From assembly GCA_034687125.1 (NCBI GenBank), contig JAQGBZ010000083.1, positions 149,196 through 213,195 of the forward strand: a stretch of 64,000 nucleotides of DNA. Reading direction: 5' to 3'. Position numbers and translations under genes: made by a program. Under the pieces are notes generated by a model. The model worked only from the letters and a program-made list of their open reading frames with translations, ran no database searches and was not told where the DNA came from. This document shows, one piece after another, positions 26,386 to 39,600 of this stretch. This stretch comes from Neelides folsomi (taxonomy: Eukaryota > Arthropoda > Collembola > Neelipleona > Neelidae). Each line of letters starts with the position of its first letter. Position 1 is the first letter of the stretch.

Positions 26386-29300
26386 ATGAGCAGAGGAAGA
26401 TGGTCAGTCATTCTTGCACAAAACTGGCGTCTTCTCGTCACTCTTCTCTCTCCCATTATCTTCACCCTCGTTCCAATTTATTGGAAGGGTGTGACTGGAA
26501 AGGTAAGAATTTCATTCCTTCATCAGAAGGCCCAGTTTCAACAATCTTTTCATTCACGAGGCCTTAATTTGACAATTCTAATTGAGATGTTTGACAAACG
26601 TTTGATTTCAGGAGCCCTATGCAGCTTACACAATACTTCTCATGTCCAGCTACTGGATGACAGGTAGGTTTATTGAGTGTGTTCTGCAATCTTAAGGAGA
26701 AATCAAGGACAATTGGCGTATTGGGGATAAGAGACGTATTTACAAGTCAATTCATCATGGAATTATACATGTTTACATTCGCGTATTAGTACATTTTTAA
26801 AACTAGTCGAACAAGGAATGTAGGTAATTAAATTAAGTACTCTCTTAAAGACAATACAAAGCAAATAACAACATGCATTATAATGTAAGCATGAACTCTC
26901 AAATCAATTGTCATTGTTTATCTAGCTAACGAGATTATGAAAAGACAATTATTATTTTATAAATGAATTCATTAGTTAGATGAAGTTTAAAGTATTTGAT
27001 TCAATCCGCATACTCATTAAATTGAACAATATTAAAGTATTTCAAGTTAAGCATTATACATAATTGCATGTATGTATGGTATCTGTACTAACATGTAATT
27101 CATTCTATGCTGTTTAAATAAAGATGATAAAAGTCGCTAAAAATTAAAATGATTAATAACTGCTAACTCCACAAAAGACTCGAATACATTTCGAATCTGT
27201 GTGGTGGTTGAAAAGGTAAAAGATGTAGAAACTGTAGAATGAAGAGAATGATATACCTTGTTCATACAAATATAAAAAGAAAATTTGTTATGTACATATT
27301 TGTGCTTATACTTGGATATACAACACTTTGTAGGTAAGTTGTACGATATTTTAGTATTTATTACAATATATCTTGTATTTTTTGAAATAAAATATATGTA
27401 GGTATGAAATGAAGGTATTTTGTTTAGCTGTAAATAGTATAACAATTCTGATAATTTTGCATGAAAAAACCACACAATTTTTGGCCTTAAACCCAATATG
27501 GCTTTTAATATTTTGATTGCATTATACTCGTATCTTTAGCCATTTTAAAAAGGATGATCGTTTTATTATTTATTATAACATAAATAAGTATATTCAAAAA
27601 GATTCACGCTTCAATTATAATTAGCATACCTTACGCCTAGAGTTAATCATATAATTTGTAACAATTTTGTTTGTAAATAAACGGTGCTACATAATTATTG
27701 CAATTTGTTTATTATTTCAGAATGTATTCCACTTTCAATAACTTCATTTCTTCCTGTACTTTTATATCCACTCTTTGGAATAGTGAGTAGTGGTAAGTCG
27801 GCATTAAAATACCATATAGATATATCATGTGTTTATATCCATTTTCGATACGAAAAATCACTAATTAACATATAAATCTTTTATTTAGAAAAAATATCTT
27901 CAGCATATCTTCAAGATTCGATTCTTTTTCTCTTTGGAGGATGTGTCATAGCTTTATCCTTCGAGTATTGCAATTTACACACGCGGATTGCCTTAAAAGT
28001 GATAATGGTCGTCGGAGCCAGAATTTCCCAGTAAGAATCGAATTATTCTCGAAATCGGCCCACTTTTATATTCAAATTCAAAATTGATATGTGAAGTCTC
28101 GAGCGGCTTTTCTTTAATCTTAAGAGTAATATGATTGAAACAATGACAATGGATTGAATTTCAAAAACATGTCAGTGGAACTATTTGAGTAAAGCCAATA
28201 ATCCTTGTCTCATGCTCACTCAATTTTATCCTTATTTTTCACGTTGACTTCCTATTTTAACCAACCCATATTAAAAATTACACATGTGTTAAAGTATATA
28301 AGGGTGTATGAAGGATTTGAATTAATTTGAATTTAATCTTTTATAGGCTCATGTTTGGAATCATGATGAGTAAGTGATACAGAAATCAATATTTAAATGC
28401 CCTTCATCTGGTAAAAATCGTTTATTTGATTTTATTTTTGTACATTAAATGACGTATTTTTACAGCTACAATGTTCCTCAGCATGTGGATGAATAACACG
28501 TCAACATGTGCAATGATGGTGAAAATAATATCTTATGATTTTTAATATTTTAGAAATACACGTCTGGTATATGTAACTATCTGATATTTATGCATTTCAG
28601 GTTCCGATTGTTAATGCCATTATGGAAGAACTGAAAAAAGTAATTTAAATTCAATAATAACTTCCTAATTCAAATTCATTTTCTTCATAATCAAATGCGC
28701 AATTTAAGTCAAATCTATATGAAGATAATTATCGTTTTTGTGACATTTTTAATTGCATTATTTTTGTAAATGGTAATTTAACTAATTCATGCTTTTATGG
28801 TTTAGAAATTAGTTGATCCTCCGGATCCTGATCCAGGAGACAATGAAAACGAGAAAGAAAAAGGATCATATGAGGAAATTGAAGGGAATGGAAAGGAGAT
28901 GGACGCTTTTTCAAATCAAGTCATCGAATTGAGATCTAAAGATTCTTCAAATGTCTTACCATTTGAATTCAGAGAAAAGTCAAAAGCTGAGAGATTGGCA
29001 AAAGTGAACGCTCAAATAAGAAATTTGAAAGTCATGTTTTTGCTCGCAACTGCATATAGTGCAAATATTGGTGGCACGGGGGTTTGTTAATTAAAATTTT
29101 TATTTTTTAAACTTAAACATTCATAGAGATAAACCATTGAAAATAATTAAAAAAAACTTTTCAGGTGATAACCGGGAGTGGAACAAATGTTGTCGCTTTG
29201 GACTTGGTTCGAAAAGATGCGTAAGTCTCAAATATTATTTTATTGTTCACTTTCATCTGATGGTTATATTGGATCACGATAAGAAAATTCTGATTTAATT

Positions 29301-31371
29301 TAATAGGGAAGAAGCTCACACACCACCAGAATGCAAGAAACTTCTACAAATCAGTTTCTTGGATTGGATGATGTTCAATATTCCTCCAATGATCCTAAAC
29401 ACGATATTGTGTTGGGGTTATCTTCAAGTTCACTTCCTTGGCCTCCCAAGTTTCCTCGTCTTTTGGCGCAAGAACAAGGGAGAAGATGAACTTTCCAAGC
29501 TCAACAAAACTCTGGAAAAGAGTGTCAAGTCAGCGATCAAAATAAAGTATGCAGAACTTGGCCCTATAACTTTCCACGAAATCGGAATCCTCATTCATTT
29601 CGTCCTCATTGGTAAACTTCCAAAATGTCCAAAAGCTGAAAACTAATTAGAAAGTAATTAAATTTTTGGGTTCGCAGTTCTCCTCTGGATCTTCAAAGAT
29701 CCCCAATTCATACCTGGTTGGGATTCTCTACCCTTTTTTGCTCGGAATGAGAAGAATGCGAGTATGATTAAGGAATGCACTCCAACTCTCCTCATCTGCT
29801 TCTCTATGTTCATCATACCCGGAAAGTCAAAATACTACAAAAATTTTTTCAAAGGCGGTTAGTTTAAAATCCTAATCAGCATTATTAATTTAAAAACTAA
29901 ACAAAATTTTCATGCCCTAAATATTTATCTCTAAATATTAATTTAATAAATATAATATTATAAAATTATCGGATAAACTAAATTAATCTAAAAATTAAAT
30001 CTACTAAATCAATAAATTTTTTGCAGGACTCGGAGCTGGAATGAAAGATACGCTTCTAAGCTGGGAATTTATTTTTGAAAACTTCCCCTGGGGCATCTTC
30101 ATTCTGTTGGGTGAGTGTCCAATGGTTGTTCAATGAATGAACCTGGTTGATTGTGAGTTTGTACAGGCGGAGGCAGTGCAATGGCCGTAGGAGCGAAGGA
30201 ATCTGGCCTCAACAAGTGGATCGAGGAGATTCTCTCAAAGAGTGAATTTATGAAACAGCTTCCAGGGCCAGTCCTCCTCATCGTCGTTTTGCACCTCATC
30301 GCCTGCCTCACTGCCGTAGCCTCAAACACTGCATGCGCCGCCATCGTCACTCCAGGTCAAGTCCATGAATGCTCAAGTAGTCAACAACCTCTCTTCAAAC
30401 ACAGAGAGCCACACCCCTTGGAACATAATACTTTATAACTAATACATCTACATTGATTTCATATGTTCAATATATGTCTCCTTCACATTCAAATTTTATT
30501 ACTCACATCACAGTGGCAAGATTTAATTGCCGGGATATGAGTGGCCCATTTCTCTTTTTTAACTACAATTGACAAACTTTATCAATTGAAATTACTCGAT
30601 TGTTGATGTGAATAACTCTCTCAATCTCCTCATTGTTTGGAAGGATCGTAAATGACAAGTTGGTTTAATCATTAACTTGTCCTAAGTATCTGTAAATGTC
30701 CTTCACCTTCTTAATTTTACAACTTAACCTTCTTTACGAGACATTTTTATATTCCTTTAATCCCCTAATTAAACAACAATGTCTAACGTTTTCTCACTTT
30801 CATGTGAATGCGGCTTGGAATTATATGGATTGGATTATACAGTGCTGCTCGGAGTGGTAAGTGTCTTTATTTAAATTATGCATTGGCCAAGACTCGAATT
30901 ACTTGGTTTAAACATAATTAACATTGGTGGTGTTTGGTTCTAGTCCTATGTGAAAAATTTGCATCCGCTATATCTCGTCTATGCAGCCACAACGGTTTGC
31001 TCCTACGCCTTCGTACTTCCTGTTTCCACTCCTCCAAATGCCATTGTTTATAGTGCCTCTGATTTAAAGCTACAAGAAATGATTAAACCAGGTCGGGAGA
31101 AAAAATTCATTTATAAAATTTAAAACATTTAATATTATGAATGTATTTATTAATATTATAATAATAGGTAGCTTATCTTATTTACATATCAAAAAATGTT
31201 AATTAATTAAAATATAACACATTTTTATTAGGTCTGTTATTCAATGTAATTTGCATTGCTGTACTTTTCCTCACGACCCATACGACCAGCAGTTGGATCT
31301 TCAATTTCGGAGGCTATGATGGGCAGTGTAGCAATATGACATTAGGAGCCGAAATGGTTCCCAACACATGA
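26386..31371 (+). CDS. SLC13-family Na+/carboxylate cotransporter, INDY/NaCT-like (16 exons, 629 aa)
   Basis: Exons: 26386-26502, 26612-26663, 27721-27792, 27889-28030, 28347-28369, 28466-28518, 28601-28639, 28806-29081, 29165-29220, 29307-29611, 29678-29857, 30027-30110, 30167-30355, 30843-30856, 30944-31091, 31232-31371; every junction keeps phase. SLC13 proteins are plasma-membrane symporters that take up citrate, succinate and related acids (or sulfate) with sodium. Family hallmarks in order are MTECIPLSITSFLPVLLYPL (55-74), the NLHTRIALK segment, the first SNT region SMWMNNTSTCAMMVPIVNAI (141-160), a hydrophilic cytosolic loop (about 167-235), NIGGTGVITGSGTNVV, the GGGSAMAVGAKESGL helix (467-481), the second SNT region AVASNTACAAI (516-526) and HPLYLVYAATTVCSYAFVLP. 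About 11 hydrophobic segments are visible and the length suits the family. The ATG at 26386 is the first in its open frame. The first motif reads N-N-T where the family has S-N-T. Whether it carries citrate, dicarboxylates or sulfate cannot be read from the sequence. Confidence 0.93.
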
Positions 31372-31405
31372 CCAAAGATTGACAATTAAGAAACTTAAGA
31401 TTGTA

Positions 31406-31411
31406 AATAAA
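31406..31411 (+). terminator. Polyadenylation signal for the SLC13 gene
   Basis: AATAAA 35 nt after the TGA, which would give a very short 3' UTR. Another AATAAA follows within about 80 nt. Confidence 0.5.
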
Positions 31412-31603
31412 ACTGAAAAACTATGAAACCTACCTATTGAACCAAAAGGTACAAAATTCTAGAAATCAACAATATACTAAATAAATACATAATTATTATT
31501 TTAAACATTTCTGATCAAGTCAATTACTTCATTATTCCAAAAACTATTTAATTATAAAAGGCTGAATTATAATAACTTTTTAGCCTTTAAGTTAAAAATA
31601 CTT

Positions 31604-31823
31604 TTGATAGAAAATGTAATTATCAGTATTAATCTCAACTTCTTAATAAAAAGGCGATTTTAGATTATAAAGATTTTATCTCACTTCTTCTAGATTAATT
31701 GGATAAATTAATAAATTACCCAGAAAATTTTAAGTGGACTAATAATCTAAAATCTCCTTGTATTATGTTTAGCATACTATTAATTGAGATTAAGAAATAA
31801 CTTTATTTTCATTTTACTATCAA
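31604..31823. repeat. Imperfect foldback (MITE-like) repeat
   Basis: Three segments recur in inverted order at nested positions: TTGATAG at 31604-31610 against 31817-31823, TTAATCTCAA at 31629-31638 against 31784-31793, and GATTTTAGATTAT at 31656-31668 against 31742-31754. The nested pairing, with similar sequence between the anchors, points to a diverged stem-loop or MITE and not to chance AT-richness. Ends and target duplication are not clear. Confidence 0.5.
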
Positions 31824-33645
31824 TATACTTCGAGTATATCATAGAAAAGTAATAATACTTATTTTAATTTGCATATTAAATAATAAAATATAAAACACTA
31901 TTATACGAGAGTATTCTCTACATACTATAAATATAAACAATATTTTAAGTAATACATAATGTAAAAATACTATGCTATAATGTAAAAAGACTACTTATGT
32001 TTGTAATAGTATTTCAATGAATGTAATATTTTTACATGATTCCAAACAAAACTTTAAAGGAAGCATATGTTGTGTATAAAACTTAAAATTATAATTAAAA
32101 ATTATATAAATTTTAATTGAATGAATAAGAGACATTACAAGAATTCTAATACACATTTTTTAATAAAATTAACTCCGTGAATCAAATAAAATACATAATG
32201 AATAATTTATCGATAAAAATTTTGGTTAAAATTATTATCACCAGATTCATTTCCATTCATTCAACTCTACAACATTTCATTTAACTAATTAGTAAGTTGA
32301 CAAATGATAAATTTGATTAATCAAAAATATATCCAATAATTCACTACTTTGAATAAGAATGAACAGAAGATAATTGTCCTAAATAATGTAGTAGTGTGTA
32401 TTAGAAAATACGTATATAAACAAGCCTTAATTAAGAATAAATAAAAAGTAGCAAAGTTAATATCATGAAAATTAATTGCAACCAATTAATTTTGACGAGA
32501 TTAATTAAGTTATTAATAGGCGGTGTTGATCTTAAGGTTATAAAACACGGATTCGAACATGAACCGCCTAACCTCATTCTGTACGGGAGAGGACGAGGAA
32601 GAGTATTAATTTTTTACGTGCTTGTTTAGTTAAGGTGGGGTCTTCACTTCCTAAAGACAAATTCATCCTGTTCCTTTTTCGACAATGTTTCATTCCCATT
32701 GTCTCCTTCATTCAAAAAGTTATATTCGCCGATTCTCAATGACTTCAATGAGAGCTTCTCGGAAGGAATTCCATTATAAATACCAACATTACTTGATTGG
32801 TCCATTAAACAGAGAAGTCGATGAAATCATTTAACTTATAATTTCTTCTTTCTTTAATCATCAATTGTTGCTAATTTATTATGGTTCTTTTTATCAAAGA
32901 GCTTATACAGATATCTCGGTTTATATGACTCGCATATGGAAAGGAATTTAAGAATGAATGGCCTTTTCAGCTCTGCATAATGAGGAATTGAATAGCAAAG
33001 CAAAGGAGCTTATAGAGTGTCCCACTGAGAATTTTGAGTTGCCTCCTCTCCTCATCAACTCTGACCTTTTGTCGCCTCCTTCATCCAGGAAAAACTTTGT
33101 AATCACTTCCTTTTACGCGGGCTTCCATTCTTTTGAGTATTAAAACCCAGAGTACACGTATAATTACATATTTAGTTTCTTTTCTACCATTAAACCATGT
33201 AAGCACACTGCTGATAAAGCAATTTAACTATACATTTGATGTCAGAACTTCCTAATTTTCTTCCTCACAAAAACAAAGGTTTAATAAGTTTAATTGTTCA
33301 AGTTGATGATTCTCTCCAACCTTCCCTCAACTAGCCATTTTATTTAGCATTATTTGAAAAACATACACATAATGATATATCCGAACTTGAAAAAAGAAAC
33401 GCTCTGTCCAAATTTCTTTTTTTAATTGTCACGCTTCCATTTGCAATCATTATTAGTTGGTAATTAACATCGTTAAATATTGAATCCTTATTGAGTGTAA
33501 CTGTAAAATGTATACAAGTTCAAACATTAAATGCACAATAGTGACATATGGGTGAAAATAGTATAGGCCAATGTATCCAGACAGAGCTAGAGTACTAAAA
33601 GTAACGTGTGAGTTTTTCAAATAAAGAAGATTTTCTTGTCAATCT

Positions 33646-33677
33646 CCCACAATTGCAATAATTATTGCAATTGTGGG
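33646..33677. repeat. Perfect 32-bp palindrome
   Basis: CCCACAATTGCAATAA is followed directly by its exact reverse complement, with no spacer. It could extrude as a cruciform or bind a dimeric protein. It sits in a region without a recognised gene. Confidence 0.9.
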
Positions 33678-36600
33678 CTGTTGTAATGTTTTAGTGCTGA
33701 AATTAGATCTTGTCCCCCTTCCTGGGTTCTTCTCAATCAGAGTCAATATTGGGAAGAGAGAAAGAAAAACGAATCCTGATCTTTCTCATCTCCTTATTAA
33801 ATATTCAGACACTCCGCGTCATAATTCAGTTTCCCTTGCACATATTGTAGATATTTAGAACAAGTGTTTGCCCATACGAGATCCGTCCTTTAAACCTGTT
33901 TTAATAGAGAGAATCAAATAATGGGCATTCTTGATTTCTTCGACTCCTGAATGTAAGCCAAACAGAATCATGTAAATCATATTCCCATGTCTTATTTCAC
34001 ATTTTCTAATTAACTTTGTCGAGTAAAAATCACTTAAGTCTTTCATCTACCACTGATTTATTCCCAAATGAGTTTTAACAGCCACTTGATGAAAGAACGC
34101 TTTTGCTCTTTAAGGTCTTTATATCGTAAAGTAAAAGTTAATTTGAATATTTGTAAACGAAACGATTTTCATGAACTGAATTTTAAATTGCTCGAAATTG
34201 AATCAATTGGGCGATAAGAGGCGCGTATAACGGAAATTATGAATATGTGTAAACATGCGTGGTGAAAGATTTTAAGTACGATTAAATTGTAAACGATAAT
34301 TGTTTTTTGCATCATTTGCATCATATATGGTCTGAATAGTAGAATTATTCTGAATTTTGGCCCATTAGAACATCTTCCTTTAATTCGTACTTGTTATTCA
34401 TCAGAATGGACCAATAAGGAGCATTTGTGGATTTGGTAAATACATCCGGTTTGATGAAATTCGCAATGTGCTTCACATTTAAACGCACTTACCATCTCTT
34501 TATGGAAGTGTAATCTTGGCTCAATGAAGGCTCAGCTTTCTTTTGCCTCGATAGCCCCAAGTAAAGTGAATGAGAATACCTAAATAAGTAAACCCAGTAA
34601 GAGGCCAATTTTATAAGAGAAAATTGGCGCTTGCACAAATTCTCACCGTTTTCAAAAAATCCTTTAAAACAAATGGTAATGATATTAAAAACATGTCACA
34701 TTAAAAAAGTAGATTCCCAACTTTAAAAGGAGCAAGAAAGAGAATTTGCGCGTAGAAAATAGCAAACGAGTCGGAATCCTGTATATTAAAAGCAGCTCAT
34801 CCCGGCCTCATCTTCTCTCTTGATGAGGAATTATCAAGAGGTATTGAGGAAGCGAATAAAATTGCCCCCACTTGCGCTTCTTGCCAGCATTAACCAATTA
34901 AATTAAATTGTAGTTGTAGAAAGATTATTACAACTTATTTTCATTTGATTGAGTATTCCCTGAGAAGGAGCAGTGAGGAAGTTTTTAAACCCTCCTTGCT
35001 ACGACCAGTTTTAATCCTTCGTGCTGACTAATTGAGAATTCCACTTTAATGAAAGTCTTCGTCGTCGAATGGTGGATTGGAATTGGAGATAGGCAACTCC
35101 GTCGTTTGATTTATTGACCGAGCAATGTGGATGTTGGCGTGGTAAGAAATGAGATTAGATTGAGAAAAATCGAGTTTGAATGTCCCAGTAAGGAAAGAAT
35201 GACAATGAAAAGATGAGTCTGTGTGAGGAGCATCCGGTCTCAACTTTTGGCATACAATTCACCTCTGCGACACCTTTCCACTCAACGGTCCCATTGAGCA
35301 TGACAAAGTGAAATCGCATTCTTCATCGCTCAAATATCTCGCCTTCACCTTTGAGTTGAAAAGGCCGCCGATTGAATTATGAGAGAAAATTATACTTTGC
35401 AGACAACATTGCCCAAATGTCTGTCTCAAGTTCAAATTCAATAAAACTAACATGCTTCACTAATATTTATTCCTTTCTCAATTGGAACACATAATGTGTC
35501 AAATGCAAATAAAGGAACTTGCGAATTCAATCCTCAAACGAGCATCATTAGCCCATTGAATGTGCAAAATATTGATATTGCAATATGGACATTTGGAGTC
35601 TGAATACCAATGCCGGCGACTCAAAGTCTCCTGACATATTTTGTATTCGAGTGTATTGTACTATTCGTCAAAGGCTCCCCCATATGCCGTAAACGTCGTT
35701 TATGCAAAGTGTCAGGTAAGTATGTAATTGGCGTAAGTATGTTGATCTCTCAAAAGTGCCTCTAGTCATCTCATCAGGCCGTTCCTTCCCATTGTCCAAA
35801 GGCTCACCTCTACACAGATTACTCGATAAACACTGTAATAGAATACATTACTACATTGAGTCTTATAGGAAGTGAGTCCCAATAGATCTAGTCGGCCCTC
35901 TCCGCCATGATCATAATGTCTCCTGCACTCCTCTACGACTTCCTCTTTTATTGGGTAAACCGGCTCATTTGGTCTCATTCCGATTCATCTGGCTTAATCC
36001 TCCCAACAACTCTCGCCATTTATTTTCTCTCTCACTCCGACTCACTTGGCTCTCACTCTCCTTTGCAAAGAATGACGGATGAGTGTGGAGATGGATCGAA
36101 AGCAAGTTTGGATCAAAAGTGTATCCTTTCTTTGCTCTTCTTTTTAAAGAGCCTCTGATAAATCAACTCTTTAAACTTGGGCGACCTCTCATTTGAATTC
36201 CTTCCTCAAAGGGCGAACACCTTTGCCTCACATTTAAAGCAGGTTCCCCTGACTGAGAGCGAGCAGATCCATAAATTCAACTCTTTGTTTACATTTTATT
36301 CCTATTTATCATTGGAACATTTTACTTCCATTTACAGCTCATATCCGCCGTTGGACAGGCTTTTCTACGCATCTCAATGCCCTTTTAAAGACAATCAAAT
36401 TTATTGAAGATTATGCAGAGGGCAAAGAACCTGACATTTATTTATTTTTTAGAAATATGGAGAAACTGCATTGAAACGTGCCAAAGGCAGCCACAGCCAC
36501 CAGCAAGAGCTTATTAGAAGAGAAAAAATGTATTTAAAAGTGCATAAAGGTGAAAATAAAAGGGTTTTGCGGGGAGAAAACAATTAGTAAATGAAAAGAA

Positions 36601-39600
36601 AAAGAAGTCAAAATTTCACTTTCCAGATTCATTGGTCAAGATGAGGTTTATGAGGGACAAGAAGGAAAGGTGTGCATACAATAAATAATATATAGGTAAG
36701 TATACAGACGTGTGTATGATTGGATGTGTAGCTCGGCCCATTGCTCTCGTTTGCGAAAAATATAAGAAGACCATTATACTTTTTTACATAAATGGAGAAG
36801 TGAATCGGCTCTCAATCTCTCTCATTATAATTCAGAGACCTAATACTCTATATAATTTTTAGCTGTAAGATTATAGATTGCTCGTAAACGACTCCCTGAC
36901 CAGTTTTTCATCAATTTACTTTTTGAAAGTACCCGTAAATTGCTGTGGATGGTAAATCGCGAATTTGGTTATAAAATTTTGATGGGCTTCATTCAAAACC
37001 ATAAGTATTTATTTCTTTTCTATTCGTACTTTCTATCTCAGACGTCTATTGACATTAATAATACATATAAATAATAAATACTACCCCTGCATAGATCGCT
37101 TTTATTTCTCTTTAGATTTGCATTAAATTCCCTTTTAATATTCTGAATTTGTGAGCTGATGAAAAAGATTCTCTAATTTCAAAATTGTCATATATGCAAA
37201 TAAACATTTTGTATCTTTGTTTTTTCATTCGAGGTTTTTAAAGGTCAATGAAAAGGTCAATGAGTTAAACATTGTAATTGATTGACCTACAAGTGGCAGA
37301 ATTAAATTGCAATCAAAGGAGGAAAGCGTGTTAGAACAAATTAATTAAGATTCACATTTATTTGTATTATACCTACCAATGATACAATAATGGAGCTTCT
37401 CAATATTCTTACTGGCCTTTTTATTTGCAGTCGTTCTATTTTAAAGGATATGAGGCCAATTGGAGTTGTTTGCGACTGATTCAATGTGAGTAATCGAATT
37501 CCATAACAAACCCACATCGTTGTCTGCACCCCTTCGGCTCACTCGAGATAAATATCAAGGAAATGTTCAAAGGGCCCAACGAAATTCATTTAAAGGATGA
37601 GAATTGCAATTTGAACCACGTCCCTCTGGGTGAAGAATAAACGTGTAGAAATAAATGGTGATGTTATTAAAGCCTTCAAGTATTAGAAATAATTGTAGCT
37701 CAAATTACAAATATCTACCTGTGTAGTAATACGAGTCAAACTATATACTCATCATTACACAGGACAATAATGTTCTTGCAAATTTAACCAGTTGGAATAC
37801 GAATTATATGAATGGGCTCATAGGTGAGTCTTGTGATTATTAAAAGATAAATATGCAAAGAGGATCTGGGTTTGAAAGATGAGTAATATTCCTTATGACA
37901 AGGAGCATTTCCAGTCTCTCACTTTGTAATTTGATTTGATAAGGGGATATTATTCCTCGGGTGTGCTTGTAACACATCTGCAGATGAACTCCAATAAAGG
38001 GGAATCAGAACGGTGGTGAACAGTAGGCGAAGGTTTATTAATTTCTCCCACACCCGCACCCATTTGTCGTCTCCTCCAGGCTCGACTCAATTTATTTTGA
38101 TGGTTCTCCTGAACCCATTCGAAGCTATTTCTGATCCTAAACCATTATTGTGCTCGTCTTTATTGAATTTAAATTGAGTTTGATATGAGCTCAAGTGGAG
38201 GTATATCAGAATTGGAAAATACGCAGTGTAATTTTATAGGTGACCAATTGGCCCTTTTTAATCGCCTCCAATTAATAATCCTCCTCAATGGGCGAGACGT
38301 CCGTGTAGGATGGATGAGGGGAAACCGACCCACGACTTTTATTCACCATTATATGATACCTACAAAGTCGGGACGAGATGAATGAGGATTTGTCATCTTT
38401 GACTAATCTCCTGCTGCCTCTAATTAACCTTTAGAGAGGATGGGGGCTTCTTCGTGTTCTTCCGCTTCGTCCTCTTCATCATTTTTTCATTTGATTGACA
38501 GGGAGGGTTTTTCACCCATATCAATAAAATTCCGAGTGCGGTAGCCCATGGGACTTTTCCCAAACATCGAGAGTGGATTCTCCCCCACCTCAGCCCCAGA
38601 CGGGTTTTAATGAGCTCCAATGCGAACATGGGCAGAATGTAGGCAAACTCTCCTTCGATGAACGCCGTTCCTTTCCAACATGGGCGAAGGCGTGGTATCT
38701 CAATCCATAAGGCAAATACCGAGACTAATACAAAGACAAATACAAGCTCATATAAGCCAGTATTGAAATGACTCCTTCTGGTGGAATCTTGTAAGGCTGC
38801 TAGTCCACTTGCGATGGCTTTCTGAGGAAAGTGGTTTGACCCGGTTGAGGTCTTTTGAAGCCGAGCTCATACCTTCGGAGTAGGAGGAAGCGAAAAGTGA
38901 AGTAGAAGGGAACGCGAGTTTGAGTCCAAGTGGGTTAGGAGGGGCAGTGGGAAACACTCTTCCTCCAATGCCCAAACATTTAGGCCGACGTACGTCTTCG
39001 ATGACTTTTCCCCTTCGACTTCCACTGTCAACTTGGAGGTGAAGACGCAAGGAGCTTTGTGCCCATCGCTCGCCCTCGTCTCCTCTCTTATTTACACTAT
39101 GCCCAACTTGTGAGCCACTCACGCCCAAGTTCTGTCACGCTCGAGTGCCATTCTCCGACGACTGAGGTCAATCCTCAGCGAAGCCCTTCAGCCCTTCTAG
39201 ATTCTTACTTTTGAAGGTATTTTATTATTTTTTACATTTTTTCCAAATCAAAGTTTTTAGACTTTAGAGGGAATTTTTATAGGTTTTCTCAGTTCTAGTT
39301 TTAAATTATTTATTAATTGTAAATTAAATTCTTTGAATAAGGATCATTATTTTGATTAAACTTTTCTGTTTTGACTATTGTTTGTAATCGTATCTTGAAA
39401 GTTCCCTGTACCGTAAAATTGAATCTGTATACATATTGCAAGTTCATGAACAATTGTCTGCTAGGATTGCTTGACAGTTCATGCAAGATCAAAAGATAAC
39501 ATAAGATACATAGTTAATTGAAACTACATAGATAGGAATATAGCTTGCTCACTTCATGTACTATTTGTTAAAGGGTATTAAATACCTAATATTTTTAAAT

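Noticed and set aside
38748-39128. 126-codon minus-strand frame
   Set aside because: Ser/Arg-rich but without any motif, and I found no exon joining to it. It lies in a less AT-rich island where long frames are expected by chance.
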